A DNA stretch of 19,129 nucleotides from Clostridia bacterium (GTDB taxonomy: Bacteria > Bacillota > Clostridia > Christensenellales > UBA1242): the NCBI GenBank assembly GCA_017473285.1, contig JAFULP010000041.1, forward strand, positions 1-19,129, in the 5' to 3' direction. The notes under the pieces are model-generated. The model searched no databases. It saw nothing but the letters and a program-made list of their open reading frames with translations, and was not told the origin of the DNA. This document shows, in pieces, positions 7,092 to 15,694 of the stretch (positions are counted from its first letter, which is position 1; every line of letters starts with the position of its first letter). The position numbers and the translations under genes were made by a program.

Positions 7092-10000
7092 ATGAAAAAG
7101 AAGTTCTTGTTCGTATTTGCATTATTAAGTGTGTTGATGATTACGGGCTGTGGAGATAATGAAAAAAAATTAGGTACATTATCTTCCCCGCAAGAAGTCA
7201 CTGTGCAATCAGACGGTAATAAAAGTTTGATTATTTTTGACGAGGTGGAAAATGCCGAGTACTACAATATTTATATCAACGATATGTCGGTTACTGTCAA
7301 ATCTACAGGGAGCGGGACAATTCAGTTTGATGCTTCCAAGATAATCACCTTGCCACAAACATACACTATCAAAGTTAAGGCTGGCGGGGATAAGTATTTT
7401 GATAGCAAATTTACCGAAGAATATAAATATACCTACACCAAGGTATTGTCTGCCCCAGTAATTGCCGTAGATGGCACAACACTAAATTGGAACAAAGTGG
7501 ATAATGCCGAATTTTATGATGTGGTAGTAACCACTGCCAATCCAACAATGGAAACAACGCATAGATTTCAAACCAACACATTTAACTTTTCAAATATATT
7601 AGTAAACAAGGGCGAATATGTGTTTAAGGTCCGTGCAGTGAGCGAAAATAGCGAATATTTGCCAAGCATATATTCAAACCAAGTTACATACACTCACACA
7701 ATCACTCTTACAACCCCATACAATTTAGCCACAAATTATGATGTGGATAGCGGTGAGATGTTGTTAAGTTTTGTGTCAAGCGAAAATGTGGATAACTTTA
7801 CATTAAATATCAATGGAATTAATTACACTTTGACACAAAATGAACTAAATAGTTTTTTAAAGCCAGACGATTTGGATAATGTATATATACTAAAATTAAC
7901 ATCCTTTATCAATGCTAAAGGAATATCAATAAACAATTCACAATTATTAAATATTAGCGTCAAGGCCAATGCAAGTGGAAAATATTTTAATGGCTCGGCA
8001 TTTTCAAACACTATTGCTTGCAAATTTGTAAGCGTGCTATCAACGCCACAAATCACACTAAGTACCACAACCACTGTTGGCAAAATAAATATTACTTCAA
8101 CTAATTCAAATTATTTAAGCGGATTTGCAATATATTTGAATGATGAAAAATATAAAACCGTAACCAAAGAAGTTACTCAAATAGAGTTACCTTTAAGCGA
8201 AATTGGCACGGCGGGCATAAGAGTGCAAGCAATCAGCAATAACACCAATTGCTATTCGTCCCAACTTAGCAATGTTACATATATTGACAGCAGTATGCCT
8301 CAATTGGATAGCACAAGTATAAACTTGGAGAACGGAAAACTTAGTTGGAACAGCGTGCCAAATGCAACAAGATATTATGTGGAAATTGTAAATAGTGTAT
8401 TTAGATATGCTAAATTTGTAACGCTTACCGAACTGGATTTGTCAACCGTATGCCAACCTAACAACTATCAAGTAAGGGTAATTGCGTTAGCAAGCGGATA
8501 TAAGCAAAGCGAAACTACAAAAGACATACAATATACAACCAAGTTGCCAGCACTTGAAAATGTTGTAATTACTTCAATGGCAGATAGTACATACTTAACT
8601 TTTGACTCAGTAGACAATTGTTATGGATATGTAATTTATTTAAATGATGTTATGGTAAACCATTTGTTTACAACCAACACTATTTATATTACAGCGTATA
8701 TTAGCGATGCAAATAGTTACAATATCAAGGTTCAAGCAATAAATGTTATAAATAGTGCCGAACAAGATAGCGAAATATCGGGCGAACAATTATTGCAAAA
8801 TGTACGCACACTAAGTTCGCCAATACTTACAATTGAAAAAGTTGGCGAAAAGTATTATTTAAATGTTAATGTAAACGAAAGCGAAGGCGCTTTGGCATCG
8901 GGTTATGAAGTGTGGATAAACTATATATCCATTGGCGAGCATACTTTCCAAGACAATCAAATAGATATTACATCATATTTTGCCAATGCGGGTCAATATA
9001 GTTTTATGGTTAAAGCAAAGGCAATCGACAATAACTTGTATATTAAAGATTCGGCTATATCAAGCATAACTTACACTTGCACTAAGCAACTTGACACCGT
9101 TAGCGATATTAATGTAACAGCGCTTAAAGATGAGGGTGTATATATACTAACATTTAAAGAGCAAACTTTGGCAGCCAAGTATATTGTAACCATATTAAAA
9201 GCCGATGACGAAACATATAATGTGGAATTTGAATTAAGTAGCGGAGTTGCCGATATTAGTGAATATGTAAAAGCCAACGGCGTGTATCGTATTTATGTAA
9301 AAGCAATGGCGCTTGAAGGCGGATTTTATACCGATTCGGCAAGTAGCGGGAATCCATATCGTTTAACCAAGGGCGAAACATTAGCAAGCGTTGAAAATAT
9401 CAATGTTACCAAGCGTAGCGGAAGTTCAAGCAATGGCGAAATTGATGTTAGTTGGGATAAGGTTACCAACAGTTCAGGATATCAAGTATATGTTTACTAT
9501 AATTCATATGGCAAAAATGTATTAAAGAAGTCAATTTATGTTGAGCAAAGCGATACTCCAACGCTAGACATTGGAAGTGGTGAGTATTTGTGCCTAAACA
9601 AGGAAGGTTTGTACACAATTCAAATTAAGGCGTTAGGCAACGGCAATGAGTACGAAACCAGTCAAATCAGCAGTTATCCATACACATACACTATGCAATC
9701 GGCAATTGACTTTGAGCGTAATACAATATCAATGTATGGAAATACATACAATTATAAAATTGGCGATATCGAAGATTTACAACATTTATTATGGTATCAT
9801 TATTTGTACAATCAAGATGTGTGGATGTACAATACATTGGAATATAATTTAAAGGTATATTGTGCCGTTGACTTAGACACATTGGCAGGGCAAATATCCG
9901 AATCGGTAGCAGACAGCGTTTCAGGCTTAACATCTAATGCGCTAAAAATGCGAGCGATTGCAAATACCCTATTGCAACAATATCCAGAAATAGGAGCATG

Positions 10001-11270
10001 GTCACTTGGAGCGGGCGATGAAAGCAAGTTCTGTTTAAACGAAGAAAAAAATATATACATCTTTAGATATGAAGATGCTTTGAACAAGGTTAAAACTGAA
10101 ACGCTTGAAACCACAAACCAAGTATACAAAGAAAAATTGGAAATAATTGACACATTTGACCAAAGGTCATCTAACTATGTGTTTGCAATTGACACAAAAG
10201 AAAGTGTTGATGTAACAACCACCGAACAGTTGTTTACAGCATTGCAATACAACCAAAGTCCTAATTTTGTTGGAGATAGTGCGGTGGCTAAAGCGGTGTA
10301 CGAAAATGCAAGATTTATTTTGCGTCAAATATGCTCGGATGCTATGAGTGAATATGAAAAGACATTGCAAATATTCAACTTTTTGACCAAGCGTGTGGCA
10401 TATAACACTAGCATAACTATGGGCGATGTTGACGACGAAATACTGCTAGATGATAATACTTATACAATGCTAGGAAATTTAAAAGACCTATACGCCGAGG
10501 GAATATTATATAACGACTTAAGCACTAATGGCTTGTACACTAGTCTTGACGAAGTAACAAACAAAACAGCAACAAGCCAATCTTTGTCAAAGGTGTTTGT
10601 AATGTTGTGTAGCATTGAAGGAATTGATAGCATCAAAGTGGATGGAACAAAAGACGGCGAAAAACATTCTTGGAACAAAGTATACATTGACATTGAAGAC
10701 GATGGTTATGATGGAAAACAATGGTACACGGTAGATTTGGCTAGTGCCATTGATTATACAATTGATGTAACCAAGAGCAACAAGACAACAACTTATCAAT
10801 TGGGGTTGCATAAGTATTTCTTGATTAGCGACACAACTTTAAACGCACAAGCGACTACTTGGCACAAGCGTTTGGGCGATACAACGGATTATAAGGCATC
10901 GATTGATTTTGATTATTACGAAAATGAAAGATATTCTTGCGTGTACAACAGCAACACTTTGGTTGCAAATCAAAATTATAAAGCCAAAACCGCCGAAGAT
11001 GTTAAGTATGCCTTAATGCACGCAATGTTAAAGGCAAACAAAAAGCATAGAGTAATTGTGGATATTGACGCCGAAACATATATTAAGGGCGTAACTGGTG
11101 GCTTTGAAAATGCCGAAGCGCTTACAACCATCTCATCCAACATAACCAATACAATATATGAAAATGCTAGGTTGGAGTTGGGTGGACAATATAACTGTCA
11201 AGTAAGCGTAACAATAATTGATTATAAATATATCGTTCTTGCGGTTGAATCCGTAAATTATAACGGATAA
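7092..11270 (+). CDS. Large lipoprotein with Fn3-like repeats and a transglutaminase-like domain lacking the catalytic Cys
   Basis: A 1392-aa exported protein. The start at 7092 is chosen because AAGGGG (7082-7087) precedes it and it gives a clean lipoprotein signal, MKKKFLFVFALLSVLMITGC, with Cys20 as the lipidation site. About nine fibronectin-III-like repeats of 82-109 aa follow. Their starts lie near bases 7165, 7446, 7710, 8037, 8298, 8544, 8813, 9090 and 9381, each opening with a motif like LSxP and containing WxxVxxAxxYxVxI-type strands. From about 9700 the protein changes. Between about 10280 and 10760 lies a transglutaminase-like fold with HSWN (His1192) and YTVDLAS (Asp1215) in place. 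The usual GVC position reads TAT, with Thr1161 where Cys is expected, so peptidase or transglutaminase activity is unlikely. It probably sits on the outer face of the membrane as a binding or scaffold protein. It is co-directional with the ger operon, 61 bases away. Confidence 0.85.
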   Translation: MKKKFLFVFALLSVLMITGCGDNEKKLGTLSSPQEVTVQSDGNKSLIIFDEVENAEYYNIYINDMSVTVKSTGSGTIQFDASKIITLPQTYTIKVKAGGDKYFDSKFTEEYKYTYTKVLSAPVIAVDGTTLNWNKVDNAEFYDVVVTTANPTMETTHRFQTNTFNFSNILVNKGEYVFKVRAVSENSEYLPSIYSNQVTYTHTITLTTPYNLATNYDVDSGEMLLSFVSSENVDNFTLNINGINYTLTQNELNSFLKPDDLDNVYILKLTSFINAKGISINNSQLLNISVKANASGKYFNGSAFSNTIACKFVSVLSTPQITLSTTTTVGKINITSTNSNYLSGFAIYLNDEKYKTVTKEVTQIELPLSEIGTAGIRVQAISNNTNCYSSQLSNVTYIDSSMPQLDSTSINLENGKLSWNSVPNATRYYVEIVNSVFRYAKFVTLTELDLSTVCQPNNYQVRVIALASGYKQSETTKDIQYTTKLPALENVVITSMADSTYLTFDSVDNCYGYVIYLNDVMVNHLFTTNTIYITAYISDANSYNIKVQAINVINSAEQDSEISGEQLLQNVRTLSSPILTIEKVGEKYYLNVNVNESEGALASGYEVWINYISIGEHTFQDNQIDITSYFANAGQYSFMVKAKAIDNNLYIKDSAISSITYTCTKQLDTVSDINVTALKDEGVYILTFKEQTLAAKYIVTILKADDETYNVEFELSSGVADISEYVKANGVYRIYVKAMALEGGFYTDSASSGNPYRLTKGETLASVENINVTKRSGSSSNGEIDVSWDKVTNSSGYQVYVYYNSYGKNVLKKSIYVEQSDTPTLDIGSGEYLCLNKEGLYTIQIKALGNGNEYETSQISSYPYTYTMQSAIDFERNTISMYGNTYNYKIGDIEDLQHLLWYHYLYNQDVWMYNTLEYNLKVYCAVDLDTLAGQISESVADSVSGLTSNALKMRAIANTLLQQYPEIGAWSLGAGDESKFCLNEEKNIYIFRYEDALNKVKTETLETTNQVYKEKLEIIDTFDQRSSNYVFAIDTKESVDVTTTEQLFTALQYNQSPNFVGDSAVAKAVYENARFILRQICSDAMSEYEKTLQIFNFLTKRVAYNTSITMGDVDDEILLDDNTYTMLGNLKDLYAEGILYNDLSTNGLYTSLDEVTNKTATSQSLSKVFVMLCSIEGIDSIKVDGTKDGEKHSWNKVYIDIEDDGYDGKQWYTVDLASAIDYTIDVTKSNKTTTYQLGLHKYFLISDTTLNAQATTWHKRLGDTTDYKASIDFDYYENERYSCVYNSNTLVANQNYKAKTAEDVKYALMHAMLKANKKHRVIVDIDAETYIKGVTGGFENAEALTTISSNITNTIYENARLELGGQYNCQVSVTIIDYKYIVLAVESVNYNG

Positions 11271-11295
11271 TGATTAAACAATTAATATCTAATTG

Positions 11296-11325
11296 CGAAT
11301 AATTAACAATTAATCGTGAATACTA
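11296..11325 (+). promoter_or_regulatory. Sigma-G-like promoter of the ger operon
   Basis: CGAATA (11296-11301), 17 bases, then AATACTA (11319-11325) closely resembles the forespore sigma-G consensus (-35 near TGAATA, -10 CATACTA). Ger operons in known spore formers use sigma-G. The predicted transcription start is at or next to the A of the gerA ATG at 11332. A 9-base direct repeat (ACAATTAAT at 11278-11286 and 11306-11314) overlaps the region. Confidence 0.45.
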
Positions 11326-11331
11326 ACACTA

Positions 11332-12771
11332 ATGAAAAGTGCTAGTAGAATATTAAATAAAGTAAAACAAATTCTGCACTTCAGTACCGATTTTAAGGTA
11401 AGAGAAGTGCAGTTTTTTGACACGCAATTATTTATTACATATATTGCTCCGTTAACCGATAACAACTTGTTAAATGAAAGTGTAATTAAACCATTGGTTG
11501 AATATGATGAGCAGTTGGAAGGAGATGTTTGCACATTTATTCAAGAGCAAGTGTTGGCAAACAACGAAGTGCAAGAGCAAGAAGATATCAATCAGTTTGT
11601 TACCGAACTATTAAAAGGTCGTGCGGGGATAATTATTGACAAATCGGGCAAATTGCTTACTTGTGATGTGGAAAAAATTGTAGTGCGCCCAATTCAAGAA
11701 CCGCCAAGTTCTGCCGTAATTAAAGGACCGAGAGAAGGCTTTAATGAAAGTATCAAGTACAATTTGTCGCTTATAAGACATAAATTGCCTACACCCGATT
11801 TAGTTATTGACAGTTTTTCGGTGGGCAAATATACTAAAACCCAAGTCGCAGTAATATATTTGCAAGACATTGCCGATAAAAATGTAGTTAAGGAAGTGGA
11901 ACGCCGAATATCAAAGATTAATATTGACGGAGTGGTGGATAGTTACTACATATCAGCATATTTACAAAGCAAGCCACAGTCAATATTCAAGCAAGTTGGC
12001 GACACCGAAAAGCCAGATATTTTAGTAAGCAAAATGCTAGAAGGCCGAATTGGAATTTTGGTAGATGGCTCACCAATAGTATTAACAGTACCATTTATAT
12101 TAATTGAAGATTTGCAAGCCAGTGACGACTATTATTCACAGCCCATCAAGGTTACATTTTTGCGCATATTACGCCTTATTGGTGTAGTGCTGGCGGTGTT
12201 GTTACCTGGCACTTATGTGGCGATACAACTATATCACTACAAGATATTGCCTACCGAGTTTTTGATAACCATTATGGATACGACGCAAGGAATTCCATTT
12301 ACACCATTTACCGAAGTGCTGTTTATAGTGCTGTTGTTTGAAATATTATATGAAGCCAATTTACATATGCCGCAGTATATGGGTATGGCGCTTAGTATTG
12401 TGGGTGCGTTGATTTTGGGTGAAACTGCCGTTAATGCGGGACTTGTAAGCCCACCAGCGGTTATGATTGTGGCGCTTAGCGGTTTAACATTTTATGTTGT
12501 GCCTAATCAAGCATCCCAATTTTCGCTATTGCGGATATTATATGTATTTGTGGGTGCAACGCTAGGCTTGTTTGGAATATTGGCATTAAGCGTATGGGTA
12601 ATTTCATATTTAAGCAGTTTTGACACTTACGAATCGGCTTATTTAGCCCCAGCAGCGCCATATATCAAGGGCGATATGAAAGACTTTTTAATAAAAGCAC
12701 CATTAGAAAAAATGAAAACAAGACCACAAAGTATAGCAAATAATAAAAGGAATAGGACAAGACAAAAATGA
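11332..12771 (+). CDS. gerAA: Spore germination protein GerA (germinant receptor A subunit)
   Basis: A 479-aa A subunit of a germinant receptor of the inner spore membrane. Nutrient signals are thought to be read by the A/B/C complex. Residues 1-270 form the cytosolic N-terminal domain, with the family signatures KGPREGFNESIKYNLSLIRH, VGKYTKTQVAVIYLQDIA and EGRIGILVDGSPIVLTVPF. The C-terminal half has several membrane helices, with PFTPFTEVLFIVLLFEILYE (322-341), a re-entrant-like SIVGALILGETAVNAGLVSP (355-374) and APAAPYI near the end. Length is ordinary for the family. No Shine-Dalgarno is seen before the ATG, which fits the near-leaderless promoter call. Its stop overlaps the gerB start by four bases (ATGA), typical of translational coupling. 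Confidence 0.95.
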   Translation: MKSASRILNKVKQILHFSTDFKVREVQFFDTQLFITYIAPLTDNNLLNESVIKPLVEYDEQLEGDVCTFIQEQVLANNEVQEQEDINQFVTELLKGRAGIIIDKSGKLLTCDVEKIVVRPIQEPPSSAVIKGPREGFNESIKYNLSLIRHKLPTPDLVIDSFSVGKYTKTQVAVIYLQDIADKNVVKEVERRISKINIDGVVDSYYISAYLQSKPQSIFKQVGDTEKPDILVSKMLEGRIGILVDGSPIVLTVPFILIEDLQASDDYYSQPIKVTFLRILRLIGVVLAVLLPGTYVAIQLYHYKILPTEFLITIMDTTQGIPFTPFTEVLFIVLLFEILYEANLHMPQYMGMALSIVGALILGETAVNAGLVSPPAVMIVALSGLTFYVVPNQASQFSLLRILYVFVGATLGLFGILALSVWVISYLSSFDTYESAYLAPAAPYIKGDMKDFLIKAPLEKMKTRPQSIANNKRNRTRQK

Positions 12772-14009
12772 GAATGTCATACAGACAAGCATCAATAATA
12801 ATATTTTATATGCTGGTAGCGTTTAAAGTTTTATCGCTACCTAGTTTGGTGTATCAAACTTGTAAAAATGACGGTTACTTGGCGGTTTTGATAATGATGG
12901 TTGTGGACGCAATACTATTGTGGGGTTCGCTAAAAGTGCTAAAGCAAGCCAAAGATAAAAATATATATGATTATGTCAAACAGTACACGGGAAGTGTTAT
13001 TGCCAAGATATTTGTAATAGCACTTACACTTATTCCGCTTATTCACTTGGGGATTAAAACTAAAGGTTTGGAGTGGTTTTTGGTAAAAAATTTGTATACT
13101 CAATTTGAATGGTTTCAATTTGCAATACCAGTATCACTGGTTACTTGCTATATGATATACAAAGGGATTAGAAATATTGGGCGAGTAAGCGAATTTTTTG
13201 TGTGGATAATTGTAATTGGGGTTACAATTATTATCATAAAAGGGTTTGGGGCAGTTGATTGGAGTTTCTTTTTACCCGTGTTAAGCAAAGGAATAAAGCC
13301 AATTTTTAAAGCAATTTATGATTATCTGGCGTGGTTTGGCATCGGTGGCGAATTGTTGCTGTTTGCGGGATGTATTGATTTTAAAAACGAGAAAAAGTCA
13401 AGGGTATTTTTCTATTCGGCTCTTGCAATAATATTGGTTCAATTGGTATTATGGAGTTTTTACGGTGCATACGGAATTATGGCGTCTACTCACAACTTTG
13501 CTATATCGGATATAAGTCAAATATCAAACGCCAATATTGCCTTGGACGAATTATCATGGCTAATAGTGTCGGTATGGGCAGTGGCTCAAATATTGCATAT
13601 AGCGATATATGGATATTTGTTTTGTAGGGGATTGCAGTTAATATTTAATATCAAAAATGACACTGTGGCAACGCTAATATTATTTTTAATTTTGATATTA
13701 TGGATATTCTGGGGCGAGCATACTATTGCGCTTGAAAAATTGTTCTTGCACAAATCAATAGTTTGGATAATGATAGTGGCGCAGTATATAATACCAATTA
13801 TAATATTTGCAATAAGTTTTATCAAAAAGAAAGATAAAAAGCAAAGCGATGCCCAGTCGGCAAAAAGTCAAAATATTATTCAATCGACGCAAAATGAAGG
13901 AGATAAGGCAAGCAATGCCGATAAATCAAGCAATTTAGGTGGCGGTAAACAGATTAAACCAAAATCAAAACAACCTAACAAATCAAGGGGGAAGTATGCA
14001 AAAGTTTAA
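12768..14009 (+). CDS. gerAB: Spore germination protein GerB (germinant receptor B subunit, APC-type membrane protein)
   Basis: A 413-aa polytopic membrane protein of the GerAB family, part of the APC transporter superfamily, thought to hold the germinant-binding pocket. About ten hydrophobic helices are visible, from IIIFYMLVAFKVLSLPSLVY to YIIPIIIFAISFIKK. The family is usually about 360-370 aa. Here a polar tail of roughly 60 residues (from about residue 353), rich in Lys, Ser, Gln and Asn, follows the last helix. A weak AGGA (12754-12757) precedes the ATG, and overlap with the gerA stop suggests coupling. The tail-coding DNA also holds the gerC ribosome binding site and start. Confidence 0.93.
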   Translation: MRMSYRQASIIIFYMLVAFKVLSLPSLVYQTCKNDGYLAVLIMMVVDAILLWGSLKVLKQAKDKNIYDYVKQYTGSVIAKIFVIALTLIPLIHLGIKTKGLEWFLVKNLYTQFEWFQFAIPVSLVTCYMIYKGIRNIGRVSEFFVWIIVIGVTIIIIKGFGAVDWSFFLPVLSKGIKPIFKAIYDYLAWFGIGGELLLFAGCIDFKNEKKSRVFFYSALAIILVQLVLWSFYGAYGIMASTHNFAISDISQISNANIALDELSWLIVSVWAVAQILHIAIYGYLFCRGLQLIFNIKNDTVATLILFLILILWIFWGEHTIALEKLFLHKSIVWIMIVAQYIIPIIIFAISFIKKKDKKQSDAQSAKSQNIIQSTQNEGDKASNADKSSNLGGGKQIKPKSKQPNKSRGKYAKV

Positions 14010-15258
14010 AAAAATATTTTCCCCACGCAAAATGATAATATGGGTAAGCATATTGGTGCTAGTAATTAGTTTTCAATACACTAATCAGCCTGCCCAAAGT
14101 CAAACTCAAGCAATTGTAACGGCATTGGCGGTAGACCAAACCGAAGATAATTTAATTGAAGTTAGCACAGTTGTTTTAACACCGTTGACCGCATCGTCTA
14201 GCAAGCGTAAAGTGTACACCGCAAAAGGTTTAGATATTACCAATGCTATTAACCATATATCACTTCAAGTGGGCAAGCAAATTGGATTTGGACAATGCGA
14301 TATTATGGCAATGGGAGATAAATTGTGCGAAGAAAACGCCTTAAAGGCGCTAGATTATTTGACTAGAACTAAGCGTGTTGGACGCAATGCGGTGTTAATC
14401 AATTTTTCTGGTGATGTAGAAAATTTTGCAAGTTGCATAGTGCAATTAAATGACAATATGAGTTTAAATGTGGCAGAAATTATCAATTTTAACCGTGAAT
14501 ACATTGTTGCAACCGAAACTAACATTGAATCATTTTTTAAGGGGTATTATGGCGATTTGGGACTATCAATTATGCCAAAAATCAAAATTAGTGAAAACGA
14601 AGATGTAAATGGCATCAAACTTAACCTTGAAGGTGACAGTGGTGAAGAGAGTGCAAGCAATTCTAGCGATAGCGCAACCAGTGGTGGCGATAGTAGCAAA
14701 AGTAAAGAAGTATATTTTGTTAACGACGGCACAACATCCATTTTTAGGGAAGGTAAAAAGTTTACCGAAATTAAACCAAGCGAAATAAAGTACATTAACT
14801 TGTTGCAACCTGATAATGTATTGGGGACTTTTGTGTTAGAAAATGTTAATAGCAACACTTTTAAGGATGCAAGATTAGTGCTAGACTTAACCAATAAGGA
14901 AATGGAGTATAAATTAAGTTTTAAGGATGGTAAACCTACGATTAAATATGATATCGAGTTGTACATTTTGATAGACGAAATTATCGAATCAGGAAAAACT
15001 GAAAATCTATTGCATACTGAAAACTGGTTTGTAGACGATAGTGTGATAAACGGGCTAACCAATAAGATTGTGGAAAATCTTGAGGTTGTGGTGTCCAAGT
15101 TGCAAGACGAAAATATTGATATGATTGAAGTTTATGATAAATTTTATAAGTTTAAAAACAAAAAGTTTACTAAATATCTAAACAGTCTTGAAAATAAGGA
15201 AGATTTCCTAAAAGATGTAGAATTTGAATACAAAATCAAAATTCACAGTTCGTATTAA
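13996..15258 (+). CDS. gerAC: Spore germination protein GerC (germinant receptor C subunit), without a lipobox Cys
   Basis: A 420-aa Ger(x)C-family protein. The ATG at 13996 is chosen because AGGGGG (13986-13991) precedes it and it gives a membrane segment at about 13-26. An upstream start at 13939 would put the hydrophobic segment late. Family landmarks include QAIVTALAVDQTED (38-51, cf. LAIVTGIGIDKTE), the QVGKQIGFGQCDIMAMGDKL region and a terminal DVEFEYKIKIHSSY strand. GerC proteins are normally lipoproteins with CWD just before that first strand; here the stretch reads YTNQPAQSQTQ with no Cys in the first 100 residues. It may therefore be held by an uncleaved helix. A Ser/Asp/Gly-rich insert occupies about 211-238. 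It overlaps the gerB end by 14 bases. Confidence 0.93.
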   Translation: MQKFKKIFSPRKMIIWVSILVLVISFQYTNQPAQSQTQAIVTALAVDQTEDNLIEVSTVVLTPLTASSSKRKVYTAKGLDITNAINHISLQVGKQIGFGQCDIMAMGDKLCEENALKALDYLTRTKRVGRNAVLINFSGDVENFASCIVQLNDNMSLNVAEIINFNREYIVATETNIESFFKGYYGDLGLSIMPKIKISENEDVNGIKLNLEGDSGEESASNSSDSATSGGDSSKSKEVYFVNDGTTSIFREGKKFTEIKPSEIKYINLLQPDNVLGTFVLENVNSNTFKDARLVLDLTNKEMEYKLSFKDGKPTIKYDIELYILIDEIIESGKTENLLHTENWFVDDSVINGLTNKIVENLEVVVSKLQDENIDMIEVYDKFYKFKNKKFTKYLNSLENKEDFLKDVEFEYKIKIHSSY

Positions 15259-15275
15259 ATATCTCGACTTGTGCC

Positions 15276-15304
15276 TTGACAAAAATGAAATTATATTATA
15301 TACT
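15276..15304 (+). promoter_or_regulatory. Strong sigma-A promoter of the 96-aa gene
   Basis: TTGACA (15276-15281) and TATACT (15299-15304) are separated by exactly 17 bases. The predicted start is near 15311, giving a very short leader that carries AAGGAG (15311-15316). Confidence 0.8.
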
Positions 15305-15323
15305 TAGCCCAAGGAGATGTAAT

Positions 15324-15614
15324 ATGGAAAAGGGACTAAAACAAAAAGTATATAAAATTATCAACGAAATTGAATGGATTGAAGAAGTTGTACATGTTAG
15401 TAATGAATACAGTATTGACAAGGAACGAGCATACGAATTTTTACATAATAGACTTAATGAATTGGTTAAAGAATTGAAATTATTAAAAGTAGCATTACAC
15501 TTTGAAAGAGTAGAAGCATTACAAGTGTTAAAGAATGTGTTGTGGTGCGGATGCTCAGCTAAATACCAACAAGATTTTATGAAAAATAAAGAAAGTAATA
15601 GTTATCAGTATTAA
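15324..15614 (+). CDS. Small conserved-looking hypothetical protein, 96 aa
   Basis: I do not recognise this protein. The ATG at 15324 is preceded by AAGGAG with 7 bases between. A longer frame from 15276 would begin inside the promoter and is rejected. The product is mostly helical and charged (INEIEWIEEVVHV..., LNELVKELKLLKVALHFERV), so a helical hairpin or coiled coil is likely. WCGCSA near residue 73 gives a CxC pair, which could bind metal or form a disulfide. No signal peptide or membrane helix is present, so it is cytosolic. It has its own promoter and terminator, separate from ger and pheST. Confidence 0.75.
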   Translation: MEKGLKQKVYKIINEIEWIEEVVHVSNEYSIDKERAYEFLHNRLNELVKELKLLKVALHFERVEALQVLKNVLWCGCSAKYQQDFMKNKESNSYQY

Positions 15615-15621
15615 AGTTGAC

Positions 15622-15651
15622 AAAAATAGTGGTTTGATGCCACTATTTTTT
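15622..15651 (+). terminator. Rho-independent terminator of the 96-aa gene
   Basis: The arms 15622-15632 (AAAAATAGTGG) and 15640-15650 (CCACTATTTTT) pair perfectly over 11 bp around a seven-base loop, eight bases after the stop. A T-run forms the end of the right arm. Confidence 0.85.
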
Positions 15652-15659
15652 AAAACTTG

Positions 15660-15688
15660 TTGACAAAAGCATGTTTGGGTGGTAAACT
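15660..15688 (+). promoter_or_regulatory. Sigma-A promoter of the pheST T-box transcript
   Basis: TTGACA (15660-15665) and TAAACT (15683-15688) are separated by 17 bases. The start is predicted near 15695, at the 5' end of the T-box leader. Confidence 0.75.
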
Positions 15689-15694
15689 ATAAAT

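Noticed and set aside
7165..9695. Repeated segments of the lipoprotein gene as DNA repeats
   Set aside because: The similarity is at protein level (Fn3-like units of varying length). No long nucleotide identity is seen between units.
11290..11305. TAATT/AATTA hairpin between the lipoprotein gene and gerA, as a terminator
   Set aside because: The stem is five A/T pairs with no T-run, too weak to terminate. It overlaps the promoter call.
14547..15098. 183-codon minus-strand frame inside gerC
   Set aside because: Its Ser/Leu-rich product is what the complement of this AT-rich gene would give. GerC homology fixes the coding strand.
15617..15645. A TTGACA just after the 96-aa gene, as a possible promoter
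   Set aside because: No -10 lies at 16-18 bases (CCACTA at 15640-15645), and the site is inside the terminator region. The TTGACA at 15660 has a proper -10.
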